From: Halomonas sp. CUBES01
Lineage (GTDB): Bacteria; Pseudomonadota; Gammaproteobacteria; Pseudomonadales; Halomonadaceae
Length of the DNA stretch: 64,000 nucleotides
Direction: 5' to 3'
Assembly: GCF_020991005.1 (NCBI RefSeq)
Contig: NZ_JAJLLW010000006.1
Span: 186,001-250,000, forward strand
Made by a program: the position numbers and the translations under genes. This document shows positions 33,068 to 43,592 of this stretch, one piece after another. The notes beneath the pieces were generated by a model. That model saw nothing but the letters and a program-made list of their open reading frames with translations, did no database searches and had not been told where the DNA came from. Each line of letters begins with the position of its first letter. The first letter of the stretch is position 1.

Positions 33068-33817
33068 ATGCGTAGGCCCTTAATCGCCGGCAACTGGAAG
33101 ATGAACGGTTCGGCGGCACTGGTTGAAGCGTTCGGTAAGGTATTCGCCGACGCAAAGCTGCCGGCGGACGTTGATATGGTCGTGATTCCGCCGTTTCCCT
33201 ACCTGGATGCGGCGCGGCATGCCTTCAGCAACACCCCGCTACGGCTCGGTGCGCAGACGCTCAATCCGCTGCACTCCGGGGCGCACACCGGCGAGGTAAG
33301 CGGCCGCATGCTCAAGGAGTTTGACGTGGCCTACGCCCTCGTCGGTCACTCAGAGCGGCGGCAGCTGTATCGGGAGACCGACGAGCAGGTGTTTGAACGC
33401 CTGATGGCTGCGCTTGAGGTCGGAATGTCACCCATCCTGTGCGTGGGGGAGACCCTGGAAGAGCGTGACGCGGGCCATACCATGGACGTGGTGCTGCGCC
33501 AGGTGGGGCATGTCATGGCGCGCCTGGAAGCCGCACAGCGCTGCGAGGTGATTATCGCCTACGAGCCGGTATGGGCCATCGGGACGGGGCGTACCGCCAC
33601 GCCCGAGCAGGCTCAGGACGTCATGGCAGGCATTCGCGCCTATCAGGCGTCCTTCGATACCTCGCTTGCCGAGCAGCTCAGGTTGCTTTACGGCGGCAGC
33701 ATGAATGCAAACAACGCGGCTGAGCTTCTAGCGCAGCCGGACATCGACGGCGGTTTGGTGGGCGGTGCTTCGCTCAAAACCGACGATTTTTACGCCATTT
33801 GTCAGTCAGCAGGATAA
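33068..33817 (+). CDS. tpiA: Triosephosphate isomerase
   Basis: 249 residues. Catalytic residues are visible: Lys in AGNWKMNG (about 11), His in LVGHSERR (about 95) and Glu in AYEPVWAIGTG (about 167). The phosphate loops GGS (LLYGGSMN) and GGAS are present. It interconverts dihydroxyacetone phosphate and glyceraldehyde-3-phosphate. GAGGAGAG precedes the ATG. secG starts four bases after its stop. Confidence 0.98.
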   Translation: MRRPLIAGNWKMNGSAALVEAFGKVFADAKLPADVDMVVIPPFPYLDAARHAFSNTPLRLGAQTLNPLHSGAHTGEVSGRMLKEFDVAYALVGHSERRQLYRETDEQVFERLMAALEVGMSPILCVGETLEERDAGHTMDVVLRQVGHVMARLEAAQRCEVIIAYEPVWAIGTGRTATPEQAQDVMAGIRAYQASFDTSLAEQLRLLYGGSMNANNAAELLAQPDIDGGLVGGASLKTDDFYAICQSAG

Positions 33818-33821
33818 CGCC

Positions 33822-34181
33822 ATGCAAGTTGCAATTCTTATGGTTCATGTGGTGATTGCGATCGCCCTGGTTGTGCTCATCCTGCTTCAGCAGGGGAAAG
33901 GTGCCGAAGCGGGCGCGGCCTTTGGCGGCGGTGCGTCGCAAACGGTATTTGGGTCACGCGGCAGCGGTAACTTTCTGGCCCGTTTCACGGCGCTTCTGGC
34001 CGCAGGCTTTTTCGTCACCTCGATGGCGCTGGCGTACTTTGCGACCCAGGCAGGCCAGGCGCCGGAAGCCGGTATTCCCGATGCCAATCTCATCGAGCAG
34101 CAGCAAAATGCACCAATGCTTGACGAGGGCAGCGAAAGTGCGGATAATGCTGCGCCAGTGCTAGAGGAAAGCGGCGAGTAA
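33822..34181 (+). CDS. secG: Protein-export membrane protein SecG
   Basis: 119 residues from ATG 33822. Two membrane helices (about 3-22 and 53-72) flank the conserved cytoplasmic loop LLQQGKGAEAGAAFGGGASQTVFGS. The C-terminal tail is acidic and disordered. SecG aids SecYE translocation. Its in-frame extension into tpiA is rejected. The tRNA-Leu gene follows after 34 bases without a terminator, as in E. coli secG-leuU. Confidence 0.96.
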   Translation: MQVAILMVHVVIAIALVVLILLQQGKGAEAGAAFGGGASQTVFGSRGSGNFLARFTALLAAGFFVTSMALAYFATQAGQAPEAGIPDANLIEQQQNAPMLDEGSESADNAAPVLEESGE

Positions 34182-34215
34182 CTGCTTGATTTCGCTTTCT
34201 CGAGCCTCCCCCGAT

Positions 34216-34302
34216 GCCGAAGTGGTGGAATTGGTAGACACGCTATCTTGAGGGGGTAGTGACCTTACGGTCGTGCGGGTTCAAGTCCCGCCTTCGGCAC
34301 CA
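34216..34302 (+). tRNA. leuU: tRNA-Leu (anticodon GAG)
   Basis: Acceptor GCCGAAG pairs with CTTCGGC, followed by A and an encoded CCA. The anticodon loop is TTGAGGG in the CTATC/GGTAG stem, giving GAG. The long variable arm and 87-nt length fit leucine class II tRNA. T loop is TTCAAGT. Confidence 0.97.
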
Positions 34303-34483
34303 TCTGATGTACTGGTTCGCCAGTTCTCCAGAGCAGTATGCACTAAGCGTGAAGAAGCTGTTTTATCGCTACCGTCAGGCAAGAATGACGCAGGCGATGC
34401 CAGAGACAGTGAGTGCGCTGGTTACGATAAAAGTCAGCTTGACGAACGATGTTCAAGCGTCTATTATCTGCCACCTAGATTGA

Positions 34484-34560
<77 letters not shown>

Positions 34561-34670
34561 CTTTCTGGCGATAAGCACGTATGTGTGAGCGTTTCATGAA
34601 ACAAGAGGTGACGCCACCATTAAGGGTTTTCCCGTTGCTTGCCGCCATGTTGGTGTAACAGGTTTCTTTC

Positions 34671-34703
34671 AAAAAGCCCCTTCCTGTGAAGGGGCTTTTT
34701 GTT
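34671..34703 (+). terminator. Terminator of the leuU-metY transcript
   Basis: AAAAAGCCCCTTC/GAAGGGGCTTTTT with a CTGT loop and T run, 110 bases after the tRNA. It separates the tRNAs from rimP. Confidence 0.9.
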
Positions 34704-34850
34704 AGCAGCTTTTCGTTAACAAGCGTGTCTCAAGGGCGGACGCCCATCGGCTAGCCGGAGACACATTTCCGGGTAACGCCAATCAGCCACCTAGCTTTTC
34801 ATATGTCTCCTGGCCAGGTGCCTGATGCAACGGCTATAGGAGCACTGTCT

Positions 34851-35312
34851 GTGGCCACAAAACATGCGGCGCTGCACGCGCTGATCGAACCTGTTGTCGC
34901 TGCCATGGGCTTTGAACTATGGGGCGTCGACCATCTTTCACAGGGTAAGCACTCGCGCCTGGTGATTTATATTGAGCGCGACAGCGGTGTGAATGTTGAA
35001 GACTGCGCCGATATCAGCCGCCAAGTCAGTGCGATTCTGGACGTTGAGGATCCCATTCCAGGTGAGTATCGCCTGGAAGTTTCCTCGCCGGGCATGGCGC
35101 GCCCGCTCTATACCCTGGATCATTTTTCCCGTTTTCAAGGACATCATGTCGCCCTCAAGCTGCGCGCTCCTTTTGACGGGCGGCGCAAGTTTCAGGGACT
35201 GCTGGCAGGCGTCGAAGGCGACGAAATACTGCTGCAGATAGACGGCGAAGAATATTGCTTTCCTGTCGAAGGCATTGATTCTGCGCACATCGTACCGCAG
35301 TTCGACGATTAA
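34851..35312 (+). CDS. rimP: Ribosome maturation factor RimP
   Basis: 153 residues from the GTG at 34851, which has AGGAG eight bases upstream and gives the usual length; the in-frame ATG at 34803 lacks a site. Motifs include GVNVEDCADISRQVSAILDV and YRLEVSSPGMARPL. RimP is needed for 30S maturation. It heads the nusA-infB operon. The two domains (about 1-80 and 85-150) are both present. Confidence 0.95.
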   Translation: MATKHAALHALIEPVVAAMGFELWGVDHLSQGKHSRLVIYIERDSGVNVEDCADISRQVSAILDVEDPIPGEYRLEVSSPGMARPLYTLDHFSRFQGHHVALKLRAPFDGRRKFQGLLAGVEGDEILLQIDGEEYCFPVEGIDSAHIVPQFDD

Positions 35313-35384
35313 CCGGGTGGCGTGGTGGCCGGCAGGCAGCTGGCACGATGCACATAAGGACAGGTTTTCTGGCGAGGCAAACGC

Positions 35385-36899
35385 ATGAGTAAAGAAATTT
35401 TAATGGTCGTTGACGCGATCTCTAACGAAAAAGGTGTTCCCCGCGACATTATTTTCGAAGCGGTGGAAGCTGCTCTTGCGAGCGCGTCACGCAAACGGTT
35501 TGATAACGAAGAAGCCAACGTGCGGGTGCATATTGACCGTCGCACGGGTGATTACGAAACGTTCCGCTATTGGACGGTGGTTGAAGACGACGAATTCGAA
35601 ACGCCGGATTACGAAATCAAGGAAACCATTGCCGAACAGCGTGATCCGCCGCTCAAGCTGGGCGACGTGGTCGAGCAGAAAATCGAGAATGCCGTGTTCG
35701 GGCGGATCGCTGCGCAAACGGCCAAGCAGGTCATCGTCCAGAAAGTTCGCGAAGCTGAACGCGCCGAAGTGGTGCGTCAATACGCCGACCGCGAAGGCGA
35801 ACTGGTTGCAGGCATCGTCAAGAAAACCACGCGCGACGGTTTGATCATTGATCTGGGCGACAACGCCGAAGCTTTCTTGCCGCGCAACGAAATGATTCAC
35901 GGCGAGCGCTACCGCATGAACGAGCGCGTTCGCGCGCTGCTGGTCAAAGTCGACCCCGACGCGCGCGGTGCGCAGCTACAGCTGTCGCGGACCTGCCCCG
36001 AGCTGATTATCGAGCTCTTCAAGATTGAAGTGCCGGAAATCGCCGAGCAGCTGATCGAAATCAAGGGAGCCGCCCGGGATCCCGGTTCGCGGGCTAAAAT
36101 AGCCGTGAAAACCAACGACCGTCGCATCGACCCGGTGGGTGCCTGCGTCGGCATGCGCGGCTCCCGCGTGCAGGCCGTCTCGACGGAGCTGCAAAACGAG
36201 CGGGTCGATATCGTCCTGTGGGACGACAACCCAGCGCAGCTGGTGATCAATGCCATGGCGCCGGCCGACGTGGCGTCTATCCTTGTCGACGAGGATGCTC
36301 ACGCCATGGACGTTGCCGTTGCTCAAGACAACCTGGCGCAGGCGATTGGCCGTAGCGGCCAGAACGTACGCTTGGCCTCTGAGCTGACCGGCTGGCGAAT
36401 CAACGTCATGACCGAAGACGAAGCGGACGCCAAGCGCGATCAGGAAATCGATAGTCTGGTGGATTCCTTCGTGCACCATCTTCAGGTCGATGACGATGTT
36501 GCCCGCCTGTTGGTGGAAGAAGGGTTCACCACCCTGGAAGAAGTTGCCTACGTGCCGCTGGAAGAAATGCTCGAAATCGAAGAGTTCGACGAGGAGCTAG
36601 TGGAAGCGTTACGTGCACGGGCGAAAGACGAGCTACTGACGATGGCCATTGCCTCGGAAGAAGCGCTGGACGGTGCCCAGCCGGCAGATGACCTGCTGGC
36701 GATGGACGGAATGGAGCGCCATCTGGCCTTCATCCTCGCCAGCCGCGGCATTGTCACCATGGAAGATCTCGCCGAGCAGTCTGTCGACGATCTGGTCGAT
36801 ATCGAGGAGTTGGACGAAGCGCGCGCAGCGGCATTGATCATGACTGCCCGTGCGCCCTGGTTTGAAGACGATGACGCGTCGGATTCGAACACACAGTAA
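35385..36899 (+). CDS. nusA: Transcription termination/antitermination factor NusA
   Basis: 504 residues. Order: N-terminal polymerase-binding domain (1-125), S1 domain (about 135-200), KH1 and KH2 (about 200-345; [15 protein letters not shown] and [18 protein letters not shown]), then two acidic AR repeats (about 360-500; [20 protein letters not shown] and [17 protein letters not shown]). The AR repeats are present as in E. coli and bind alpha and N-type partners. The 72-base gap after rimP has no terminator. infB follows after 27 bases. Confidence 0.98.
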   Translation: MSKEILMVVDAISNEKGVPRDIIFEAVEAALASASRKRFDNEEANVRVHIDRRTGDYETFRYWTVVEDDEFETPDYEIKETIAEQRDPPLKLGDVVEQKIENAVFGRIAAQTAKQVIVQKVREAERAEVVRQYADREGELVAGIVKKTTRDGLIIDLGDNAEAFLPRNEMIHGERYRMNERVRALLVKVDPDARGAQLQLSRTCPELIIELFKIEVPEIAEQLIEIKGAARDPGSRAKIAVKTNDRRIDPVGACVGMRGSRVQAVSTELQNERVDIVLWDDNPAQLVINAMAPADVASILVDEDAHAMDVAVAQDNLAQAIGRSGQNVRLASELTGWRINVMTEDEADAKRDQEIDSLVDSFVHHLQVDDDVARLLVEEGFTTLEEVAYVPLEEMLEIEEFDEELVEALRARAKDELLTMAIASEEALDGAQPADDLLAMDGMERHLAFILASRGIVTMEDLAEQSVDDLVDIEELDEARAAALIMTARAPWFEDDDASDSNTQ

Positions 36900-36926
36900 A
36901 CAGGTCACGGGCTGAGGAGGGTCAAT

Positions 36927-39476
36927 ATGTCAGATATGACAGTTAAAGATTTCGCAGTAAAGGTGGGCCGCGATGTGCCCCGCCTGCTAGAACAGATGAA
37001 AGAAGCCGGTTTGCAGCATGCCTCTGAAAACGATGCCGTTTCCGAAGAAGATAAGCGCACGCTGCTTAACTTTCTAAAGAAGAGTCACGGTGGCGATGAA
37101 AGCGATACGGGCAAAAGCCGTATTACCTTGACGCGCAAGACGCGCAGCCGGATCAAGACCGGGGAGCGCGGCAAGACCATTGAGGTTCAGGTTCGCAAGA
37201 AGAAAACCTACGTCAAGCGGTCTGAAGAAGAGGACAAGCCCAAGGCGCCGGAACCCCAGCATTCGGGGCCGCGCCAGCTGGTAGGCGATATGGCGGAAGC
37301 CGAAGCCGAAACCAAGGCGCGCGAAGCCCGTGAAGCGGAAGAAAAGGCCGCAGCGGAAAAAGCCAAGGCCGCCGAAGAGGCCGCTCGCAAAGAGGCTGAA
37401 AAAGCCTCGGAGCAAGCTGCACAGGCGGCGCCGAAAGCCGCCGACGTGGACGTGCCGGAGCTGCAGATCGAAGAAGCGCCGTCCAATGACGATATGCCGC
37501 CAGCGCCGCCGAAAGAAGGCCGCTCTGATCGTCGTACGGCGCCACCCAAGAAAGCAGCGGCAAAAAATAAAGGTCGTCGTGACGAAGAGGAACGTGGCGA
37601 TCGCGAAGAGCGCAAGCGCGGCGGCGGCAAGAAAGCCAAGCGTGCCGAGCGTCGCGGCGGCCGTCGCGGTGGTGCCGGCGCTGGCAATGGCAAGCATGGC
37701 TTCCAGAAGCCGACCCAGCCGATCGTTCGCGAAGTCTCGATTCCTGAGTCGATCAGCGTGGCGGATCTGGCCGACAAGATGTCGATCAAGGCCAACGAAG
37801 TCATCAAGGCCATGTTCAACATGGGCGCGGCGGTGACTATCAACCAGACCATCGATCAGGATACTGCAGCGATCGTGGTGGAAGAGATGGGTCACAAGGT
37901 CAAGCTGGTGAAAGATGACGCCCTGGAAACGGAAATGCTCGAGGGCATCTCCTACGAAGGCGACGAAATCACCCGTTCACCGGTCGTGACCGTGATGGGC
38001 CACGTTGACCATGGTAAGACGTCGCTTCTCGATTATATCCGTAAGGCCAAGGTGGCGACCGGCGAAGCGGGTGGTATTACCCAGCATATCGGTGCCTACC
38101 ATGTGGAAGACGAACATGGCGGCGTGACGTTCCTGGATACGCCAGGCCACGCGGCGTTTACCGCCATGCGTGCCCGCGGTGCCCAGGCGACCGACGTTGT
38201 CATTCTGGTCGTGGCGGCGGATGACGGTGTGATGCCCCAGACGGTCGAGGCGATCGAGCACTCCAAAGCGGCGGGCGTGCCGATGGTAGTGGCGGTCAAC
38301 AAGATCGACAAAGAGGGGGCTGACTTCGACCGCATTCGTAACGAGCTCTCGCAGCACGGCGTGATCTCGGAAGAGTGGGGCGGCGATACTCAGTTCGTCC
38401 ACGTGTCTGCCAAGAGCGGCGATGGCATTGAGGAGCTGCTGGAAGCGATCCAACTGGTCTCTGAAGTGCTCGAGCTTAAAGCCGTGCCTGAAGCACCGGG
38501 TAAAGGTGTCGTGGTTGAGTCGCGCCTGGATAAAGGCCGTGGCCCCGTGGCGACCGTGCTGGTTCAGAACGGTACGCTCAAGAAAGGCGATATCGTCCTG
38601 GCCGGGCTGCACTACGGTCGCGTGCGGGCGCTAACCAACGAACTTGCCAAGCAAGTGGACGAGGTGGGCCCGGCCATGCCGGTCGAAATCCAGGGCCTGG
38701 ACGGTACGCCGGACGCCGGTGACGACTTCATGGTGGTGGCCGACGAGAAGAAAGCCCGCGAAGTGGCCAACTTCCGTCAAGGCAAGTACCGCGAAGTACG
38801 CCTGGCGCGTCAGCAAAAGGCCAAACTGGAGAACATGTTCAGCCAGATGGGCCAAGACGAAGTGGCCAAGGTCAACATCGTCTTGAAAGTCGACGTCCAG
38901 GGCTCGCTGGAAGCCATCAAGGGTGCGTTGGAAGAGCTCTCCACCGACGAAGTCGAAGTGGCGGTTGTGTCCTCGGGTGTGGGCGGTATCACCGGTACCG
39001 ATGCCAACCTGGCGCTCGCCTCCGAAGCCATCGTGGTCGGCTTCAACGTGCGTGCCGATGCTGCCGCCCGCGAAATCATCGAACGTGAAGGCCTGGATCT
39101 GCGCTACTACAGCGTCATCTACCAGCTGATCGACGAGGTCAAGCAGGCGATGAGCGGTATGCTTGCGCCCGAGTGGAAAGAAGAAATCGTCGGTATTGCC
39201 GAAGTACGCGATGTCTTCCGCGCGCCGAAGATCGGCGCGATCGCCGGCTGTATGGTGGTCGAAGGCACCGTGCACCGGAACAAGAAGATTCGCGTGCTGC
39301 GCGATGACGTGGTGATCTACGAAGGCGAGCTCGAATCGCTACGCCGCTATAAGGACGACGTTCAGGAAGTACGTAGCGGCGTCGAGTGTGGCATCGGCGT
39401 GAAGAACTACAACGATGTTCAGGTCGGCGACAAGATCGAAGTCTTTGACCAAGTGAAGGTCGAGCGCAGCCTCTAA
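36927..39476 (+). CDS. infB: Translation initiation factor IF-2
   Basis: 849 residues. It has an IF2 N-terminal domain (1-50), a long charged Lys/Glu/Ala linker (about 90-240, partly coiled coil), a second IF2_N domain (about 270-320), then the GTPase domain with GHVDHGKT (358-365), DTPGHAAF and NKIDKEG, and the C-terminal fMet-tRNA-binding domains. IF-2 places initiator tRNA on the 30S subunit; the initiator tRNA gene is 2.4 kb upstream. An internal start for a short form is possible but not shown. Confidence 0.98.
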   Translation: MSDMTVKDFAVKVGRDVPRLLEQMKEAGLQHASENDAVSEEDKRTLLNFLKKSHGGDESDTGKSRITLTRKTRSRIKTGERGKTIEVQVRKKKTYVKRSEEEDKPKAPEPQHSGPRQLVGDMAEAEAETKAREAREAEEKAAAEKAKAAEEAARKEAEKASEQAAQAAPKAADVDVPELQIEEAPSNDDMPPAPPKEGRSDRRTAPPKKAAAKNKGRRDEEERGDREERKRGGGKKAKRAERRGGRRGGAGAGNGKHGFQKPTQPIVREVSIPESISVADLADKMSIKANEVIKAMFNMGAAVTINQTIDQDTAAIVVEEMGHKVKLVKDDALETEMLEGISYEGDEITRSPVVTVMGHVDHGKTSLLDYIRKAKVATGEAGGITQHIGAYHVEDEHGGVTFLDTPGHAAFTAMRARGAQATDVVILVVAADDGVMPQTVEAIEHSKAAGVPMVVAVNKIDKEGADFDRIRNELSQHGVISEEWGGDTQFVHVSAKSGDGIEELLEAIQLVSEVLELKAVPEAPGKGVVVESRLDKGRGPVATVLVQNGTLKKGDIVLAGLHYGRVRALTNELAKQVDEVGPAMPVEIQGLDGTPDAGDDFMVVADEKKAREVANFRQGKYREVRLARQQKAKLENMFSQMGQDEVAKVNIVLKVDVQGSLEAIKGALEELSTDEVEVAVVSSGVGGITGTDANLALASEAIVVGFNVRADAAAREIIEREGLDLRYYSVIYQLIDEVKQAMSGMLAPEWKEEIVGIAEVRDVFRAPKIGAIAGCMVVEGTVHRNKKIRVLRDDVVIYEGELESLRRYKDDVQEVRSGVECGIGVKNYNDVQVGDKIEVFDQVKVERSL

Positions 39477-39493
39477 GGCCGCGAGGAGCAATC

Positions 39494-39907
39494 ATGCGCG
39501 AATTCAAGCGTACCGACCGAGTAGCCGACCAGCTCCAGAAGGAGCTGGCGGTACTGATCCAGCGCGAAGTGAAAGACCCGCGCCTGGGCATGGTCACGGT
39601 CAGCGGGGCCACCGTCAGCCGTGACCTTGGTTACGCCGATATCTACGTCACCCTGCTGGGTGAGCAAGACCCCGAGCGTATCAAGGAAAACCTGCAGGTG
39701 CTGAAGCGTGCAGCAGGTTTTCTGCGCAGCCAGATTGCCAAGCGCATCAAACTGCGTCACGTGCCGGAGCTGCGCTTTCATTTCGACGAAAGCGTCGTCC
39801 GCGGTCAGCAGCTTTCTTCGTTGATCGAGGAAGCGGTGTCGACCGACCGCGCTCGCCAATCTCAGGACGATGAGGGCGTTGACGAGCCGGGTGAGGAGAC
39901 CCGCTAA
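39494..39907 (+). CDS. rbfA: Ribosome-binding factor A
   Basis: 137 residues, a single KH-like domain. Motifs are FKRTDRVADQLQKELAVLIQ, VKDPRLGMVTVS and KLRHVPELRFHFDES (actual start IKLRHVPEL). RbfA matures the 5' end of 16S rRNA. The TAATG stop/start gives a one-base overlap with truB. The tail of about 15 residues is acidic. Confidence 0.97.
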   Translation: MREFKRTDRVADQLQKELAVLIQREVKDPRLGMVTVSGATVSRDLGYADIYVTLLGEQDPERIKENLQVLKRAAGFLRSQIAKRIKLRHVPELRFHFDESVVRGQQLSSLIEEAVSTDRARQSQDDEGVDEPGEETR

Positions 39908-40830
39908 TGGCGCGTCGCCGTCGTGGTCTGCCGGTTAACGGCATTGTGCTACTGGACAAGCCGAAAGGTCTGTCCAGCAACCATGCCTTGCAGCGGGTGC
40001 GGCGTCTGTTCGACGCGCAAAAAGCGGGGCACACCGGCACGCTGGATCCGATGGCCACCGGCCTGCTGCCGATCTGCCTGGGCGAGGCGACCAAGTTCTC
40101 CGCGCACCTGCTGGAAGCCGACAAGGTCTATCGCACCCGGGTCGAGCTGGGCGTGATCACCGATACCGGCGATGCAGAAGGCACGGCGATCGAACGCCAC
40201 GATGTCCCCGAGCTGGCGGCACAGGACATCGAAACGGTGCTCACTCGCTTTCGAGGCGAGATTAATCAGGTGCCTCCGATGTACTCGGCGCTCAAGCACC
40301 AGGGTAAAAAACTCTACGAGCTGGCCCGCGAAGGCAAGCAGGTTGAGCGTGCAGCCCGCCGGGTAAGCGTGTATGATGCCCGCCTGCTGTCATTTGAAGG
40401 CACCGCCTTCGAGCTGGAAGTCAGCTGCAGCAAAGGCACTTATATCCGCACCCTGGCCGAAGATATCGGCAAGGCGTTGGGCTGTGGTGGTCACATCAGT
40501 CAGCTGAGAAGGCTCAAGACAGGTCCTTTTGATGGCGATGCCATGTGGACGCTGGAAGCCCTTGAAGCGCTGGCCGACCAAACTGCGCGCGAAGCCGAGC
40601 TGATGCCGGTCGATGTGCTGGTCGATCATCTGCCGTCGCTTGTGGTGGATGAGTCGGGCTATGGACGGCTGGCCCACGGTCAGTCGGCCCGCCTGGCCAT
40701 CGGTGACGCACTGCCGCCCGAGGCACTGGCAAGGCTTTATTACGCCGAGGCGTTCATTGGGCTCGGCGTGGTGAAAGGGGCCCAGGAAGTGGCGCCCAAG
40801 CGACTGTTAAGTACGGTCGCCATCTCGTAA
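39907..40830 (+). CDS. truB: tRNA pseudouridine-55 synthase
   Basis: 307 residues. It has GIVLLDKPKGLSSNHALQ at the start, the catalytic Asp in GTLDPMATGLLP, and the motif CSKGTYIRTLAEDIG. A PUA-like C-terminal domain follows. It makes pseudouridine 55 in the T loop of most tRNAs. Its start is coupled to rbfA. rpsO follows after 106 bases with room for its own promoter. Confidence 0.97.
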   Translation: MARRRRGLPVNGIVLLDKPKGLSSNHALQRVRRLFDAQKAGHTGTLDPMATGLLPICLGEATKFSAHLLEADKVYRTRVELGVITDTGDAEGTAIERHDVPELAAQDIETVLTRFRGEINQVPPMYSALKHQGKKLYELAREGKQVERAARRVSVYDARLLSFEGTAFELEVSCSKGTYIRTLAEDIGKALGCGGHISQLRRLKTGPFDGDAMWTLEALEALADQTAREAELMPVDVLVDHLPSLVVDESGYGRLAHGQSARLAIGDALPPEALARLYYAEAFIGLGVVKGAQEVAPKRLLSTVAIS

Positions 40831-40936
40831 TACGTTGCATGGATGCTGCGATTTACGCGAAAATAGCGACTTGAGACTGCAAATATGCGTGGTCTCACCC
40901 ATTCATTGTTAGGCATATTGCTTACTGGAGAGACAG

Positions 40937-41206
40937 ATGGCATTAACCGCTGAAAAGAAGGCCGAAATCGTCAACGAATACGGCCGCGGCGAGAACGACA
41001 CCGGTTCACCTGAAGTACAGGTAGCCCTGCTGAGCGCCAACATCAACGGCCTGCAGAGCCACTTCAAGACCAACAAGCAGGATCACCACTCGCGTCGTGG
41101 TCTGATCCGCATGGTAAACCAGCGTCGTAAGCTGCTGGATTACCTGAAGCGTAAAGATTTCGAACGCTATCAGTCTCTGATTCAGAGCTTGGGTATCCGC
41201 CGCTAA
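40937..41206 (+). CDS. rpsO: 30S ribosomal protein S15
   Basis: 89 residues, standard size. Key regions are [37 protein letters not shown] and [15 protein letters not shown]15 binds 16S rRNA directly and usually represses its own mRNA. GGAGA precedes the ATG. Terminator at 41229 separates it from pnp. Confidence 0.98.
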   Translation: MALTAEKKAEIVNEYGRGENDTGSPEVQVALLSANINGLQSHFKTNKQDHHSRRGLIRMVNQRRKLLDYLKRKDFERYQSLIQSLGIRR

Positions 41207-41228
41207 GTTATTGCTGGCGAAGGTCTAG

Positions 41229-41263
41229 AAACGGGCAGCTCCATGCGAGCTGCCCGTTTTTTT
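41229..41263 (+). terminator. Terminator of rpsO
   Basis: AAACGGGCAGCTC/GAGCTGCCCGTTT, CATGC loop, then a T run of seven. Some read-through into pnp is likely, as in E. coli. Confidence 0.92.
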
Positions 41264-41362
41264 GTTACTGGTAGCCCTATCGCGCGGCAACGCCTAGAAT
41301 AGTGGCGAGTCAAAACGACCAAACGAAAAGACAAGTAGCAATTAATGTTAAAGGAAGCCGCC

Positions 41363-43513
41363 GTGAATCCGGTCAAGAAAACGTTCCAATACGGTCGCAG
41401 CACCGTCACGCTAGAAACTGGGCGCATTGCTCGCCAGGCCACCGGCGCCGTTATGGTGACCATGGATGATACCGTTGTCCTGTGTACCGTCGTGGCCAGG
41501 AAAGAAGCCAACCCCAATCAACCCTTTTTCCCGCTCTCGGTGCACTACCAGGAGAAGACCTACGCGGTCGGCAAGATTCCTGGCGGCTTCTTCAAGCGTG
41601 AAGGCCGTCCCACCGAGAAAGAGACGCTCACCTCGCGTTTGATCGACCGTCCGATCCGCCCGCTGTTTCCCAAGGGCTTCATGAACGAAGTGCAGGTCAT
41701 CTGTACCGTTCTGTCCACCGATCGCAATCACGATCCGGATGTGGCGGCGATGCTGGGCACCTCAGCGGCGCTGTCCATTTCGGGCGTCCCCTTCAGCGGA
41801 CCGATTGGCTGTGCCCGGGTGGGCTTTAACGAAGAGCAGGGCTACTTCCTGAATCCGACCGTCGAAGAACTGAAGAGCTCGGAACTGGACATGGTCGTGG
41901 CCGGTACCGATAAAGCCGTGCTGATGGTGGAGTCGGAAGCCCAGGAACTGCTCGAGGACGAGATGCTTGGCGCCGTGTTGTTTGGCCACCAGGAAATGCA
42001 GGTCGCCATCAGTGCGATCAACGAACTGGTCGCTGAAGCCGGTAAGCCGCGTTGGGACTGGCAGCCGCCCGAAGAAAACGTGGCGCTGAAAACCGCCATG
42101 GCCGACGCCTTCGAAGCCAAGGTCGGCGAAGCCTATCGCATTACCGATAAAATGGCCCGTCAGGATGCGCTCTCTGCACTGAAAGACGACGCGGTTGCGC
42201 AGCTGGCTGCTGCTGAAGACGAAGATGCTGACGGCAAGTTTGCCAAGGATGACGTCAAATCCGCGTTTGCCGGTCTCGAGAAGCGCGTCGTGCGCTCGCG
42301 GGTCATCAAGGGCGAGCCGCGCATCGATGGCCGCGACAATGCCACCGTGCGTCCGCTGGACATTGAAGTGGGCACCCTGCCGAAAACTCACGGCTCGGCC
42401 GTCTTCACCCGCGGCGAGACCCAGGCGATCGCGATTGCCACCCTGGGAACGCTGCGCGATTCGCAGCTTATCGAATCGCTGGAAGGCGAACGCAAAGACC
42501 GCTTCATGCTGCACTACAACTTCCCTCCGTACTGCGTAGGTGAAGCGGGCTTCTTTGGTGGTCCGAAGCGCCGTGAAATCGGCCATGGCCGCCTGGCTCG
42601 CCGGGGTGTGCAGGCCATGCTGCCCGCGGAAGATGCCTTCCCCTATACCATTCGCGTGGTGTCGGAAATTACCGAATCCAATGGTTCGAGCTCGATGGCG
42701 TCGGTGTGCGGTTCCTCCCTCGCGCTGATGGACGCCGGTGTGCCCCTGAAAGCCCCGGTCGCCGGTATTGCCATGGGGCTGGTCAAGGATGCGGACGGCT
42801 ACGCCGTATTGACCGATATCCTGGGCGATGAAGATCACCTGGGCGATATGGACTTCAAGGTTGCCGGTTCTGAAGAGGGCGTGACCGCCCTGCAGATGGA
42901 CATCAAGATCGAAGGCATCAACGAAGAGATCATGGAAAAGGCGCTGCAGCAGGCCCATGCCGCACGTCTTGGCATCCTCGAGCAGATGAATGCCGTGATT
43001 GCCCAGAGCCGTACCGAAGTATCGGATAACGCCCCGTCCATGGCGACCATCAAGATCGACCCGGACAAGATCCGTGACGTGATCGGTAAAGGCGGCGCCA
43101 CCATTCGTAAAATCTGCGAAGACACCGGCGCGTCCATCGACCTGGACGATGACGGCACCGTGCGGATTTATGCCGAAGACAAGGCGGCCGCGAAAAAAGC
43201 CATCGATACCGTGCTGGCGATTACCGCCGAAGCGGAAATCGGCAAGCTGTATAAAGGCAAGGTGGTACGCATTGCCGACTTCGGTGCCTTTGTGAACATC
43301 ATGCCCGGCACCGATGGCCTGGTGCATATCTCGCAGATTATCCAGGAGCGGGTGAACAACGTGCGCGACTTCCTGAATGAAGGCGACGATGTCATCGTCA
43401 AGGTGCTGGATATCGACAATCGCAATCGCGTGAAGCTGTCGATGAAAGAAATCACCGAAGAAGAGAAAGCGGCGTTCGAAGCGCAGGAAGCGGAAACCGA
43501 AGCGACGATCTAA
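41363..43513 (+). CDS. pnp: Polynucleotide phosphorylase
   Basis: 716 residues from the GTG at 41363, which follows AAGGA at seven bases; the ATG at 41345 in the same frame has no site. Two RNase PH domains (about 5-215 and 305-545) flank a helical domain, followed by KH ([18 protein letters not shown]) and S1 ([22 protein letters not shown]). It degrades RNA 3' to 5' with phosphate and can add tails. It is a partner of RNase E and of poly(A) polymerase (pcnB at 48963). Confidence 0.98.
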   Translation: MNPVKKTFQYGRSTVTLETGRIARQATGAVMVTMDDTVVLCTVVARKEANPNQPFFPLSVHYQEKTYAVGKIPGGFFKREGRPTEKETLTSRLIDRPIRPLFPKGFMNEVQVICTVLSTDRNHDPDVAAMLGTSAALSISGVPFSGPIGCARVGFNEEQGYFLNPTVEELKSSELDMVVAGTDKAVLMVESEAQELLEDEMLGAVLFGHQEMQVAISAINELVAEAGKPRWDWQPPEENVALKTAMADAFEAKVGEAYRITDKMARQDALSALKDDAVAQLAAAEDEDADGKFAKDDVKSAFAGLEKRVVRSRVIKGEPRIDGRDNATVRPLDIEVGTLPKTHGSAVFTRGETQAIAIATLGTLRDSQLIESLEGERKDRFMLHYNFPPYCVGEAGFFGGPKRREIGHGRLARRGVQAMLPAEDAFPYTIRVVSEITESNGSSSMASVCGSSLALMDAGVPLKAPVAGIAMGLVKDADGYAVLTDILGDEDHLGDMDFKVAGSEEGVTALQMDIKIEGINEEIMEKALQQAHAARLGILEQMNAVIAQSRTEVSDNAPSMATIKIDPDKIRDVIGKGGATIRKICEDTGASIDLDDDGTVRIYAEDKAAAKKAIDTVLAITAEAEIGKLYKGKVVRIADFGAFVNIMPGTDGLVHISQIIQERVNNVRDFLNEGDDVIVKVLDIDNRNRVKLSMKEITEEEKAAFEAQEAETEATI

Positions 43514-43535
43514 CTCGCCCTTTCGGTGTCTGACA

Positions 43536-43566
43536 CCGCCCTCGTCGCCCATGGCGTCGGGGGCGG
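43536..43566 (+). terminator. Long hairpin after pnp
   Basis: CCGCCCTCGTCGCC/GGCGTCGGGGGCGG, 14 positions with one wobble and one mismatch, CAT loop. The T content after it is low, so it may be a weak terminator or a 3' protection hairpin. Confidence 0.45.
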
Positions 43567-43592
43567 CGTCGTTTCAGCAGGGAGCAATCGTA

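Noticed and set aside
37320..37700. Low-complexity Lys/Glu/Ala stretch in infB as an insertion
   Set aside because: It is the usual charged linker of IF-2 and is in frame with the rest of the gene.
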